A stretch of 41,226 nt of DNA from Acidobacteriota bacterium (GTDB taxonomy: Bacteria > Acidobacteriota > Vicinamibacteria > Fen-336). The notes under the pieces are model-generated. The model searched no databases. It saw only the letters and a program-made list of their open reading frames with translations, and was not told where the DNA came from. Positions 19,883 to 27,196 of this stretch are shown piece by piece. The DNA lies in contig QHVJ01000156.1 of NCBI GenBank assembly GCA_003222275.1, forward strand, positions 1 to 41,226, read 5' to 3'. The translations under genes and the position numbers were made by a program. The first letter of the stretch is position 1. Each line of letters starts with the position of its first letter.

Positions 19883-20926
19883 CTACAATCCCTCCGTGAG
19901 CTTGTCGATCACCTGGTCCCAGCCGATCTCGCGCACGCGATCGAAGCCGGCCTCGCCCATCTCGCGCAGCCGCGCCTCCGGGAGCGACCAGAGCTCGTCG
20001 ATGGCCGCCGCGATCGCCTCCGGCGCCGGCTCGGCCACGAGACCCGTCTCGCCCGGGCTCACGAACTCCAGCGGTCCGCCGGCGTCGGTCGTGGTGAGGA
20101 CCGGCTTGCGGGAGAGGAAGGCCTCCACGGTCACGTAGCCGTAGTCCTCGTTCAGGGGCGCGTAGTAGGCGGCCCGGCAGCCCGCGTACAGCGAGACGAG
20201 GTCGTCGGCGGAAACGAAGCCGACGAGCTCCACCCGGTCCTCCACCCCCAGCCCCTGGATCTGCTTGCGCAGCTCGGGCTCGAGGGGCCCGGCGCCGGCG
20301 ATCTTCAACCGCGCCCCGCTGCGCACGCGCTTCATCGCGTCGATCGCCAGGTCCAGCCGCTTCAGCCGGTCGAGCCGGCCCGCGTAGAAGAGGTAGTCGC
20401 CGTATTCGTCGCGGCGGTATCGTCCGAGGTGGTGGGGAGGCGGGTAAAGCGGCGTGCCCTGCAGCCCGTTGTAGCGGTGGAGACGATTCGCCACGTTGCG
20501 GGAGATGGTGAAGAGGTCGTGGCACTCGGAGAGCGACGCCGTGTCCATGGACCGGATCGCCTCCCGCACCTGGCGGTCTTCGGGGCTGTCCGTGAAGGAG
20601 CAGTAGGACGTGCCGTAGAGGTCGTAGGCCTCGCGGTGCTGGTGAAAGAGCCAGGCCACCTTGCGCGGGTGGCGGACGAGGAAGGTCGGGAACTTGGTCG
20701 GGATCACGAGGTCGACCGGGGTGCCGTTGCTCTCCGTCACGTCGAGCAGCCGCCAGGCCAGCGCCTGGCGCACGATCTCCGACACCGGGTACCACTTGAA
20801 GGGAACGGCGGCGACGTCGGCGCGGAAGCCCCGGCGCTCCAGGTTGGCCTTCAGCTCGGAGACCAGGATCTCGGCTCCCCCGGTGATGAACGGCGCCTGC
20901 GCGGCGCAGACGAGGACGGTCTTCAT
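19883..20926 (-). CDS. GT4 family glycosyltransferase
   Basis: The ATG at 20926 overlaps the coiled-coil gene stop as ATGA and gives 347 residues; the frame is open much further upstream without reason. The N-terminus 'MKTVLVCAAQAPFITGGAE' is typical of GT4 enzymes. The C-terminal domain contains 'YAGRLDRLKRLDLAIDAMK', LKIAGAGPLEPEL, FVSADDLVSLYAGC and the E-x7-E region 'NEDYGYVTVEAFLSRKPV'. Conserved residues for donor binding are all present. It is a cytoplasmic enzyme that probably adds one hexose to the growing lipid-linked glycan of this cluster. Specificity cannot be read from the sequence. Confidence 0.9.
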   Translation of the reverse strand: MKTVLVCAAQAPFITGGAEILVSELKANLERRGFRADVAAVPFKWYPVSEIVRQALAWRLLDVTESNGTPVDLVIPTKFPTFLVRHPRKVAWLFHQHREAYDLYGTSYCSFTDSPEDRQVREAIRSMDTASLSECHDLFTISRNVANRLHRYNGLQGTPLYPPPHHLGRYRRDEYGDYLFYAGRLDRLKRLDLAIDAMKRVRSGARLKIAGAGPLEPELRKQIQGLGVEDRVELVGFVSADDLVSLYAGCRAAYYAPLNEDYGYVTVEAFLSRKPVLTTTDAGGPLEFVSPGETGLVAEPAPEAIAAAIDELWSLPEARLREMGEAGFDRVREIGWDQVIDKLTEGL

Positions 20927-21585
20927 CCGTGACGGAGCCGCTCCTCCAGTGCCGCCATCCGGGCCCGCAGGTCCTTGAGGGCGGACTCGAGGCCGAGCCG
21001 GCCACGCTCGGCCTGCCCGAGGACGAGGTCGATGCGCTTCACGAGGTCGTGGACGTGGGCGACGAGCTCCTCCTGCAGGATCAGGTGGCGCTCGTCGATC
21101 TCCCCCATGTGGTGGCCGTACAGCCCGAGGACGCGGTCGTAGTGGCGGTGGGTGGCGTCGAGGCGCGCGTCGAGGTAGCCGAGCAGCTCGTTGTCGAACT
21201 GGACCTGACGGGCGTTGAAGTCCTGCTGCCGCCGCAGCAGGGGCCCGAGGCCGCCCCCGAAGCGGAGGAGGATCCCCCGCAGCGAGCGCCGCGGCGCGTC
21301 CAGGATCCGCCACATCGCGTTGAGAGCGGAGTTGTCGGGCCGGGGCGGCGCCGGTAGCGGCTCCGCCTCGGGCAGGGGCGCCATCCTCTCGGGCGTGCGC
21401 ACCGGAGCCGGAGACGGGAGCGGCGAGCACGGGTCGGGCTCGAGCAATGCGCGGTCCCGCACTCCGTCCCGGATCCGCCGCAGCTCCTCCGCCACGCGGG
21501 TGCGTTCGTCACGCTCGCGCGAGGTGAATTCGCGCTCGCTATCGAGCCGGGGGGGCCTCCCGGCCCCCCCGTTGTCTGTCTTCAT
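20923..21585 (-). CDS. Coiled-coil protein of the glycan cluster with a repeat-derived N-terminus
   Basis: This 220-residue soluble protein has no enzymatic motif that I recognise. Residues about 6-25 are encoded by palindromic element S1 (21510-21570) and are unlikely to be ancestral. A Pro-rich stretch follows (about 50-85). A 'LLRRQQDFNARQVQFDNELL' segment and a long heptad-rich coiled coil reach the C-terminus (about 125-218). The 'QQDFN' plus coiled-coil pattern is one I associate with tails of glycan-cluster methyltransferases, and a methyltransferase gene overlaps its start (ATGA). It may be a scaffold or chain-length factor for the transferases, which is inference. Confidence 0.75.
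   Translation of the reverse strand: MKTDNGGAGRPPRLDSEREFTSRERDERTRVAEELRRIRDGVRDRALLEPDPCSPLPSPAPVRTPERMAPLPEAEPLPAPPRPDNSALNAMWRILDAPRRSLRGILLRFGGGLGPLLRRQQDFNARQVQFDNELLGYLDARLDATHRHYDRVLGLYGHHMGEIDERHLILQEELVAHVHDLVKRIDLVLGQAERGRLGLESALKDLRARMAALEERLRHG
21510..21570 (-). repeat. Palindromic coding element S1
   Basis: A 61-bp copy of the two-hairpin element inside the 5' end of the coiled-coil gene. Hairpin 1 has arms GCGCGAG and TTCGCGC around loop GTGAA. Hairpin 2 has seven G plus CC against GG plus seven C around TCCC, a 9-bp stem. It is read in a different frame from copies S2-S5. It begins 15 nt after the gene's ATG when read on the minus strand. Confidence 0.85.
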
Positions 21586-22373
21586 CGCGTGGACCGCTCC
21601 ATCCGCGGATTGTAACCGGAGGGCCCGGCGGAGCCCGCCGCGGGCGGGCGGCGCGCGAGGGCGAAGACGCTCGCCCCGATCGGGAAGGAGACGACCCGCA
21701 CGAGCCGCGCCTCCACCTCGAGCAGGGCGCGGAAGGCCCGCTCGACCGGTGCGGGCAGGAACGAGACGTCGGAGCCATGTCGGCCGGTGATGCGGTCGAG
21801 GGTACGGCGTGCGGCCAGGAGGGGAAGGAGCAGGGTGTTGCCGTAGCTCGCGCGCACGACCTGGAGCCCCGCCGTCCGGACGAGCGCCTCCACCTCGCCG
21901 CGCGTGTAGCGGTGGCGGGAGTGCACGGCCTCGTCGTGCGCTCCCCACAGCGCGCGGAGCGCGGGCACGCGCAGGAGGAGCACGCCGCCGGGCCGTAGCA
22001 CCCGGGCCAGCTCGGCGACGGCGGCCCGGTCGTCCTCCACCCACCGGTGGTAGAGGACGTCGAACGAGGTCACGCAGTCGAAGGCCGCGTCGGCGAACGG
22101 AAGCGCGAGCAGGTCGGCCTTGGCCGCGGAAACGCCCCGGATCCGGCAGAAGCGGAGCGCGTCGTCGGAAAGGTCGACCCCCACCGCGCGGCCGAGGCGG
22201 GAGAGGTGGAGGAGGTTGTTGCCCGTGCCGCAGCCGGCGTCGAGGATCCAGGCCGATTCCGGCCGCGCCGCGAGGGCCGGAGACAGCAGCGCCATGCTGA
22301 TGGCGCGCATCCCGGCATACCACCACTGCGTCTCCTCGGCGTCGAACATGCGGCCGTACTCTTCGGGGTTCAC
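21582..22373 (-). CDS. Class I SAM-dependent methyltransferase
   Basis: From a GTG at 22373 that overlaps the upstream stop (GTGA), the protein has 263 residues. It shows motif I ILDAGCGTGNNLLHLSRLG (about 44-62), motif II VGVDLSDDAL, FDCVTSFDVLYH and 'ELARVLRPGGVLLLRVPALR', the usual order of a type 11/25 methyltransferase. The N-terminal 'EEYGRMFDAEETQWWYAGMR' is common in methyltransferases of glycan loci. A hydrophobic stretch near the C-terminus (about 225-245) may lie along the membrane. The substrate is probably a sugar hydroxyl or a lipid-linked glycan; this is inferred from neighbours only. Confidence 0.88.
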   Translation of the reverse strand: MNPEEYGRMFDAEETQWWYAGMRAISMALLSPALAARPESAWILDAGCGTGNNLLHLSRLGRAVGVDLSDDALRFCRIRGVSAAKADLLALPFADAAFDCVTSFDVLYHRWVEDDRAAVAELARVLRPGGVLLLRVPALRALWGAHDEAVHSRHRYTRGEVEALVRTAGLQVVRASYGNTLLLPLLAARRTLDRITGRHGSDVSFLPAPVERAFRALLEVEARLVRVVSFPIGASVFALARRPPAAGSAGPSGYNPRMERSTR

Positions 22374-23557
22374 AGGAGCGAACGGTAGAGCGCGAGGACG
22401 CGCTCGATGATCCTCTCCCACGCGAAATCCGCCTCCGCGCGCTCCCGCCCCCGCCGGCCCATCTCCTGCCGGCGGGAGCGGTCGGCGGCCACGTCGGCGA
22501 GGGCGGCGGCGAGGCCGTCCACGTCGCCGGCGGCCACGAGGCGGCCCGTCTCCCCGTCGCGGACCTTGTCGGGGATGCCGCCGGCGCGGCTGGCCACGAC
22601 CGGCAGGCCATGGGCCATCGCCTCCAGCGTCACCAGGCTCGAGCCCTCGTAGCGCGGAGCGTGGACGAAGACGTCGGCGCGGGCGTAGAGCGCGTGGAGC
22701 GTCGCGCTTCCCACGCCGCGGAGAAAATGCGCGTGGCCGGGCAGGTCGGCCTGCGCCCGCTGCTCCAGCGCGCGCCGGTCCGGTCCGTCGCCCGCCACGA
22801 CCCACGCCCAGCGCGCGGGGAGCGCGGCGCGGCCGCGGAGGAGGGCGAGGGCGGCGAGCACGTCCCGGAAGCCCTTGTAGCCCTCGAGCCGCCCCACGGA
22901 GAGGAGCAGGAGAGGCACTCCCGCCAGAGCCGGCACGGCGGCATGGACGACCGCCTCCGGGTCGGCGGGCGTCAGGCGCGCGACCTCCGCCGGCTCGATG
23001 CCGTTGGGGATCACCGCCACCCGCGCGGCGTCGACGCCGAGAATCCTCGGAACGTCTTCGCGCGTGGCCTCGTCGGTGGCGATCACGCGGTCGGACAGGC
23101 GCGCCGCTTCCCGAGACAGCGCCCGCAGCCGGGACAGGGCCAGGCGCTTGAGTCCCGTCGTCTTGTGCTCCTCGAGTCCCTGCGGGTTCATCACGAGCGG
23201 GGCTCGCAACGCAGGATCCGCCTGCCGCCGCCGCCCGTAACCGAGGGCGCAAAGCCCCTGCGCATCGACCAGGTCCACGCGACCCGCCCTCACCATCTCC
23301 GCGACGGCCTCACCGACCCTCGCCGAGAAGCGCGGGTAACGCAGCGTCCGGTCGAGGATGCGGCCGTGACCCTCGGCGCGGCCGCCATAAGGGATCGTGA
23401 CCACGTCACCCGGGAACGGCTCCGCGCGCGTGGCCGGACGCGTCACGAGCACGGTCTCGACACCGCGGTCCTGCAGCCGGGCGGCCAGATGGTAGACGGC
23501 CGTCTCCATGCCCCCGGGCGCGTGGAGGGGGTGGGCGGCTCGGCTCAGCAGCGCCAC
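22370..23557 (-). CDS. GT4 family glycosyltransferase
   Basis: A 395-residue GT-B enzyme starting with GTG two bases after the upstream stop. The N-terminus has 'APGGMETAVYHLAARLQDRG', the acceptor-side glycine loop of GT4. The C-terminal domain has 'LLLSVGRLEGYKGFRDVLAAL', WVVAGDGPDRRALEQ and 'YEGSSLVTLEAMAHGLPVV' with the E-x7-E pair. The overall build resembles phosphatidylinositol- or undecaprenyl-linked mannosyltransferases, but the donor sugar is not known. It overlaps the methyltransferase gene by 4 nt. Confidence 0.9.
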   Translation of the reverse strand: MALLSRAAHPLHAPGGMETAVYHLAARLQDRGVETVLVTRPATRAEPFPGDVVTIPYGGRAEGHGRILDRTLRYPRFSARVGEAVAEMVRAGRVDLVDAQGLCALGYGRRRQADPALRAPLVMNPQGLEEHKTTGLKRLALSRLRALSREAARLSDRVIATDEATREDVPRILGVDAARVAVIPNGIEPAEVARLTPADPEAVVHAAVPALAGVPLLLLSVGRLEGYKGFRDVLAALALLRGRAALPARWAWVVAGDGPDRRALEQRAQADLPGHAHFLRGVGSATLHALYARADVFVHAPRYEGSSLVTLEAMAHGLPVVASRAGGIPDKVRDGETGRLVAAGDVDGLAAALADVAADRSRRQEMGRRGRERAEADFAWERIIERVLALYRSLL

Positions 23558-23559
23558 CC

Positions 23560-24723
23560 TCAGCGCAGCCTCCGGTACACCGCCTCGTAGCGCGGGATGA
23601 GCGCCGCGGGGGAGAAGCGCTCGGCGCGCGCGCGCGCGCCGCCGGCCAGCCGCCGCCGGAGGTCCGCGTCACCGGCCAGGCGGCCCACGGCGTCGGACAG
23701 GGCCGCGGCGTCTTCGACCACGAGGCCGCTCTGGGCGTCCTCGATGATCTCCCGCGTCCCCCCCGTGTCCATGGCGGCCATGGGCACGCCGAGGGCGAGC
23801 GCCTCGAGGAGGACGCGCGAGAGGGGCTCGGGCCACAAGGAGGGGAAGACGATGGCCGTCGCGCGGCCCATGGCCCGCAGCACGTCTTCACGATGCGCCC
23901 ACCCCCGGAGGATCAGGCTCACGCCGCCGGCGGCGGCGTCGAACTTCAGCGCGTGGGCGAGCGAGCCCTCGCCGAGGACGACGAGGGGCAGGCCGGTGCC
24001 GGCCGCGGCCACCGCCGGGACGAGGAGCCGGGCCCCCTTGTTCTCCTCGAGCTTGCCCACGAAGAGAAGGAAGCGCTCGGGAAGGGGGAAGGACGGCTCG
24101 GCGGCGGCGATCGCCCTCGTCTCGGCCGCGTCCACCACGTTCGGCAACACCTCGACGCGCGGGATGCCGGCCGCCGTCAGCTCGGAGGCGATGGCCTGGC
24201 TGACGGCGAGGGTCGCCCCCGCGCGGGCGAGGGCGGCCCGCTTCTCGGCGAGGTCGGCCCGCATGTAGGGGATCGCCCCCCACGAGAAGGGGGCGGGCCC
24301 GGGGACGCGTCCCTTGACGCAGCGCGTCATGGGGACGGTCCCGCAGCGCGGGCACAGCGCGCCCTGGCTGATGCGGGTGGACCAGAAACAGACCGGCCAG
24401 TGGTCGCGCACCGTCACCGCCACCTGCGACGCCCGCGCGCCGGCCAGGCCCCCGAGGGCGGAGAGGGAATGCTGGGCGTGGAGGACGCCGTCGACCTCGT
24501 TCGCGGCGTGGGCGGCGAAGGCCCGCGGCACGGCCAGACGCTTGCGTCCGCGCGCCACCAGGCGGCATACGTCCAGCCCGTCGGGATCGGGGGGGCCGGG
24601 GCTGGTGGTCGCGACCGAAACGAAATGCCCGGCCTCGCGCAGGCCGAGAGCGAGGGCGCGCGTGGACCAGCCCGCGCCGCCCGCGCGGGGCGGGTACACC
24701 TCGGTCAGCAGCACGACCCTCAC
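23560..24723 (-). CDS. GT4 family glycosyltransferase with a cysteine cluster
   Basis: The GTG at 24723 overlaps the upstream TGA (GTGA) and begins 'VRVVLLTEVYPPRAGGAGW', the expected GT4 N-terminus; total 387 residues. The nucleotide-sugar domain shows LLFVGKLEENKGARLLVPAV, LPLVVLGEGSLAHAL and 'EPLSRVLLEALALGVPM'. A distinctive insert in the N-terminal domain carries Cys112, Cys124, Cys127 and Cys135 (with CPRC at the centre), spaced as for a small zinc knuckle. I have seen comparable inserts after 'DHWPVC' in other cluster GT4 enzymes. The donor and acceptor are unknown. Confidence 0.9.
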   Translation of the reverse strand: MRVVLLTEVYPPRAGGAGWSTRALALGLREAGHFVSVATTSPGPPDPDGLDVCRLVARGRKRLAVPRAFAAHAANEVDGVLHAQHSLSALGGLAGARASQVAVTVRDHWPVCFWSTRISQGALCPRCGTVPMTRCVKGRVPGPAPFSWGAIPYMRADLAEKRAALARAGATLAVSQAIASELTAAGIPRVEVLPNVVDAAETRAIAAAEPSFPLPERFLLFVGKLEENKGARLLVPAVAAAGTGLPLVVLGEGSLAHALKFDAAAGGVSLILRGWAHREDVLRAMGRATAIVFPSLWPEPLSRVLLEALALGVPMAAMDTGGTREIIEDAQSGLVVEDAAALSDAVGRLAGDADLRRRLAGGARARAERFSPAALIPRYEAVYRRLR

Positions 24724-25859
24724 GGCGCGATCCTCCGGAGCACGCCTTCGAGCTGCTCGCAGTGGCGGGCCCACGAATAGGTCTCCGCGACCCGGGCGCG
24801 CGCCTGGGTGCCGAGCCGGGCGCGCAGCGCCGCCTCGCCGGCCAACCGCTCGAGAACGCGGGCGAGGTCGGCGTCGTCGCCCTCGCGGAAATGGAGCCCC
24901 TCCTGCTCCTCGCGCACGATCTCGTCGAGCGGAGGCCGCGAGATCGTCACCGTGGGCAGGCCCGACGCCATGTACTCGAAGACCTTCAGCGGCGACCAGT
25001 AGAAGCCGAGGCGGAGCTGGCGGAGCCGCCTCGTGTCGTAGGGAGCGGCGCCCACGTCGGCGGAGGCCACCAGCTCCGGCATCTCTTCATAGGCGAGGCT
25101 GCCCAGCCGCCTTCCGCGGTAGCCCGCACCCTCGCTCGCGTGCGCCCCTCCCGCGAGGAGGAAGTGGAGGTCGGCGCGCCCGGACAGCCGCCGCGCCGCC
25201 GCCTCCAGCACGTGCACGCCGTGCCACGGGCGAAAGCTGCCGACGAAGAGCACGACGACCGCCCCGGGGGGCACGCCGAGCCGCGCGCGGAGTTCGGCGC
25301 CGCGCCGCGAAGGATGGAACACGTCGACGTTGGCCCCCCAGCTCACCTTGACGGTCTTGCTCCGCGCGAACGTGGGGACGATCTCGACGAGAGGCGACAC
25401 GAGCGCGGTGGCGGAGCGGCAGAGCCGCTCTCGGCGGCGCCGCAACGGACGGACGAGCGCGGCCGCATCGAGGGCCGCCTTCAGCGAGCCCGGATGGTCG
25501 ACGGCGGGCGAGTTCACTTCGAGCAGCGACGGGATGCCGGCCTTCTCGGCGGCGAGGATGCCCTCACCGCCGAAGTTGTAGTAGCGCTCCATCACCGCTT
25601 GCGGCTCCACCGAATCGATGATGCGCTCGACGGCGGCGCGGGCCCGGAACCTGAAGATCCGAGGACCGGGCCACCAGGCGACGCGGTGCCAGAAGACCCC
25701 GTCGCGCTCCTCCTCGTGGGGGACGCCGTCTTCGCGATGCACGACGGCGTGGACCTCGTGGCCCCTCCCGGCGAGGCCGCGCGCCACCTCGAGGACGTGG
25801 ACGCTGCCTCCGGTGCGACCGGGCACGTGCTGGTCGGAGGCCACGTAGACGATCCTCAT
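24720..25859 (-). CDS. GT4 family glycosyltransferase
   Basis: A 379-residue GT-B transferase. 'ASDQHVPGRTGGSVHVLEVA' forms the N-terminal acceptor loop. The C-terminal half has 'VVVLFVGSFRPWHGVHVLEA', LHFLLAGG and 'WSPLKVFEYMASGLPTVTI', the last holding the catalytic-side E-x7-E residues. The middle region 'NSPAVDHPGSLKAALD' matches GT4 proteins that act on lipid-linked sugars. Its ATG overlaps the stop of the repeat-bearing methyltransferase (ATGA), so its translation depends on ribosomes that pass through the hairpin elements S2 and S3 just upstream. Confidence 0.9.
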   Translation of the reverse strand: MRIVYVASDQHVPGRTGGSVHVLEVARGLAGRGHEVHAVVHREDGVPHEEERDGVFWHRVAWWPGPRIFRFRARAAVERIIDSVEPQAVMERYYNFGGEGILAAEKAGIPSLLEVNSPAVDHPGSLKAALDAAALVRPLRRRRERLCRSATALVSPLVEIVPTFARSKTVKVSWGANVDVFHPSRRGAELRARLGVPPGAVVVLFVGSFRPWHGVHVLEAAARRLSGRADLHFLLAGGAHASEGAGYRGRRLGSLAYEEMPELVASADVGAAPYDTRRLRQLRLGFYWSPLKVFEYMASGLPTVTISRPPLDEIVREEQEGLHFREGDDADLARVLERLAGEAALRARLGTQARARVAETYSWARHCEQLEGVLRRIAP

Positions 25860-27196
25860 CGTCCCGCTCGCGCGGAGTGAATCCGCGCTCGCTCAGTCAA
25901 GCCGGGGGGTCCCCTGTGGGCCCCCCCGGACCCCCCCGCTCGCGCGGAGTGAATCCGCGCTCGCTCAGTCAGGGACCCCCCGGGGCGCAGGAGGCCGAAG
26001 AACGGTCCGGTGCGCACGCCGCCGAAGAGCACGACGTCGAGCTTCAGCAGCCACGTGAGCGCGCGAGCGGCCGCGAGCGCCAGCCGGCCGGTCTTCACGC
26101 TCGCGCGAAATGAATTCGCGCTCGCTATCAAGCTGGGGGGGCTCTCCGGCCCCCCCAGACCCCCCACGCTCGCGCGAAATGAATTCGCGCTCGCTATCGA
26201 GCGGGGGGGGCTCTCCGGCCCCCCCCGCCCCCCCTTTGCTTCCGTGCGGCGCGCTCTTTTCCGCCGCGCCTGCTCGTAGAGGCGCAGCCCGAGGTCCTCC
26301 ACGACGGCCTTGATGACGACGTTGTAGTAGCGGCGCTCGGCCACTTCCAGCCCCGCCTCCGCGCAGAGGGCCTCGAAGTGCTCGTGGCTGCGGATCGCGT
26401 TGACGTGGTCGCTCTTGCGCAGGGCTTCGCGCTCGTAGTCGATGAGGCCGGCCTGGCCCAGCCGCCGGGCGAGGCGGTTCACGGCGCGCTGGAAGCGGGC
26501 GAGGGCCGAGGACTCCATGGCGTGCGTGTAGACGAACAGCCGTCCCCCCGGCCCCACGGCGCGCCGCGCCTCCACGAGCACCTCGAGCACTCCCGGCCCG
26601 TCGAGGTGCTCCAGCACGTCCAGGGAGTAGGCGCGCGGAAAGGCGCCCTTGCGGAAGGGGAGGCGGCGGAGGTCGCCGCGGACGAGGTCCACGGCCGCCG
26701 CGGCGCGGGCGAGGAAGAACGGCGCGACGTCGACGCCCGCCGCGCGGGCCCCATCCCGCCCCGCGTAGAGCGCGAGCTTGCCCGCCCCGCAGCCGAGGTC
26801 GAGGACGACCTCTCCCGCCCCGGGCGCGAGCATCCTCCGCATCATGTCCGCCTTGACGCGGGCGGAGAGCACCGGCTCGGCGTCGGTCGTCCCCAGCCGC
26901 TCCTGGAACTCGTGGTCGGCGTACTGGGTGACCTCGCCCACCGGCCGCACCGGCCCCAGGTCGGCATAGCCTTCGTCGCGGCGCAACGCGTAAGAAGCGC
27001 CGCAGCAGGAGCAGGCGAGGGTCTCGCCGCGGACTTCCAGCCGCACCTTGTCGGGTCCGCCGCAGGCGCAGCGGACCCGCCGCGCGTACCCCTCGCGGCA
27101 CGCGTCGTGGCCGGCGGGGGCGGAGCACTCCGCGCACCCGGCGCTCTCCAGGCAGACGGGACACGCGACGCGCTCGAGCAGCGCGGGGGAGATCAC
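25856..27196 (-). CDS. Zinc-ribbon SAM methyltransferase carrying four in-frame palindromic inserts
   Basis: From the GTG at 27196 (GTGA overlap) this is a 446-residue protein. Residues 9-75 hold Cys pairs (CPVC, CAEC, CACG, CSCC) of one or two zinc ribbons, as in Trm112/TrmA-like headed methyltransferases. The SAM domain follows with VVLDLGCGAGKLALYAGRDG (about 117-136), 'YSLDVLEHLDGPGVLEVL' and an 'AVGPGGRLFVYTHAM' strand. Residues about 322-367 are elements S5 and S4, and about 403-445 are S3 and S2; together they make up a fifth of the protein. Between them a native hydrophobic segment, 'LTWLLKLDVVLFGGV', survives. All inserts keep frame. The substrate is probably a glycan or its lipid carrier. 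Confidence 0.85.
   Translation of the reverse strand: MISPALLERVACPVCLESAGCAECSAPAGHDACREGYARRVRCACGGPDKVRLEVRGETLACSCCGASYALRRDEGYADLGPVRPVGEVTQYADHEFQERLGTTDAEPVLSARVKADMMRRMLAPGAGEVVLDLGCGAGKLALYAGRDGARAAGVDVAPFFLARAAAAVDLVRGDLRRLPFRKGAFPRAYSLDVLEHLDGPGVLEVLVEARRAVGPGGRLFVYTHAMESSALARFQRAVNRLARRLGQAGLIDYEREALRKSDHVNAIRSHEHFEALCAEAGLEVAERRYYNVVIKAVVEDLGLRLYEQARRKRARRTEAKGGRGGPESPPRSIASANSFRASVGGLGGPESPPSLIASANSFRASVKTGRLALAAARALTWLLKLDVVLFGGVRTGPFFGLLRPGGSLTERARIHSARAGGSGGAHRGPPGLTERARIHSARAGR
25863..25934 (-). repeat. Palindromic coding element S2
   Basis: A 72-bp unit (24 codons) in tandem with S3. Hairpin 1 has arms GCGCGGA and TCCGCGC around loop GTGAA; compared with S4/S5, one A-T pair is replaced by G-C in both arms. 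Hairpin 2 has six G against seven C with an inner CCC/GGG pairing. It encodes the last residues of the methyltransferase. Confidence 0.85.
25935..25990 (-). repeat. Palindromic coding element S3 (shortened)
   Basis: The first 36 bases are identical to S2, including hairpin 1 with arms GCGCGGA and TCCGCGC. The second hairpin is degenerate, reduced to GGGACCCCCCGGGG. It lies directly next to S2 and is translated in the same frame as S2. Confidence 0.8.
26096..26164 (-). repeat. Palindromic coding element S4
   Basis: A 69-bp unit (23 codons) in perfect tandem with S5. Hairpin 1 has arms GCGCGAA and TTCGCGC around ATGAA. Hairpin 2 has seven G and seven C around CTCTCCGG. In the methyltransferase it encodes GGLGGPESPPSLIA followed by SANSFRASV. 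Confidence 0.88.
26165..26233 (-). repeat. Palindromic coding element S5
   Basis: The second 69-bp tandem unit. Hairpin 1 is identical to that of S4. Hairpin 2 has eight G and eight C around CTCTCCGG, so both arms are one base longer than in S4. It starts right after the catalytic domain of the methyltransferase on the minus strand. Confidence 0.88.

Noticed and set aside
19880-21430. Extended 515-codon form of the glycosyltransferase at 19883
   Set aside because: The part upstream of 20926 is an out-of-frame shadow of the coiled-coil gene; MKTVLVCAAQ is the natural start.
25863-26233. CRISPR array
   Set aside because: Units are adjacent without unique spacers, are hairpins themselves, are translated, and there are no cas genes.
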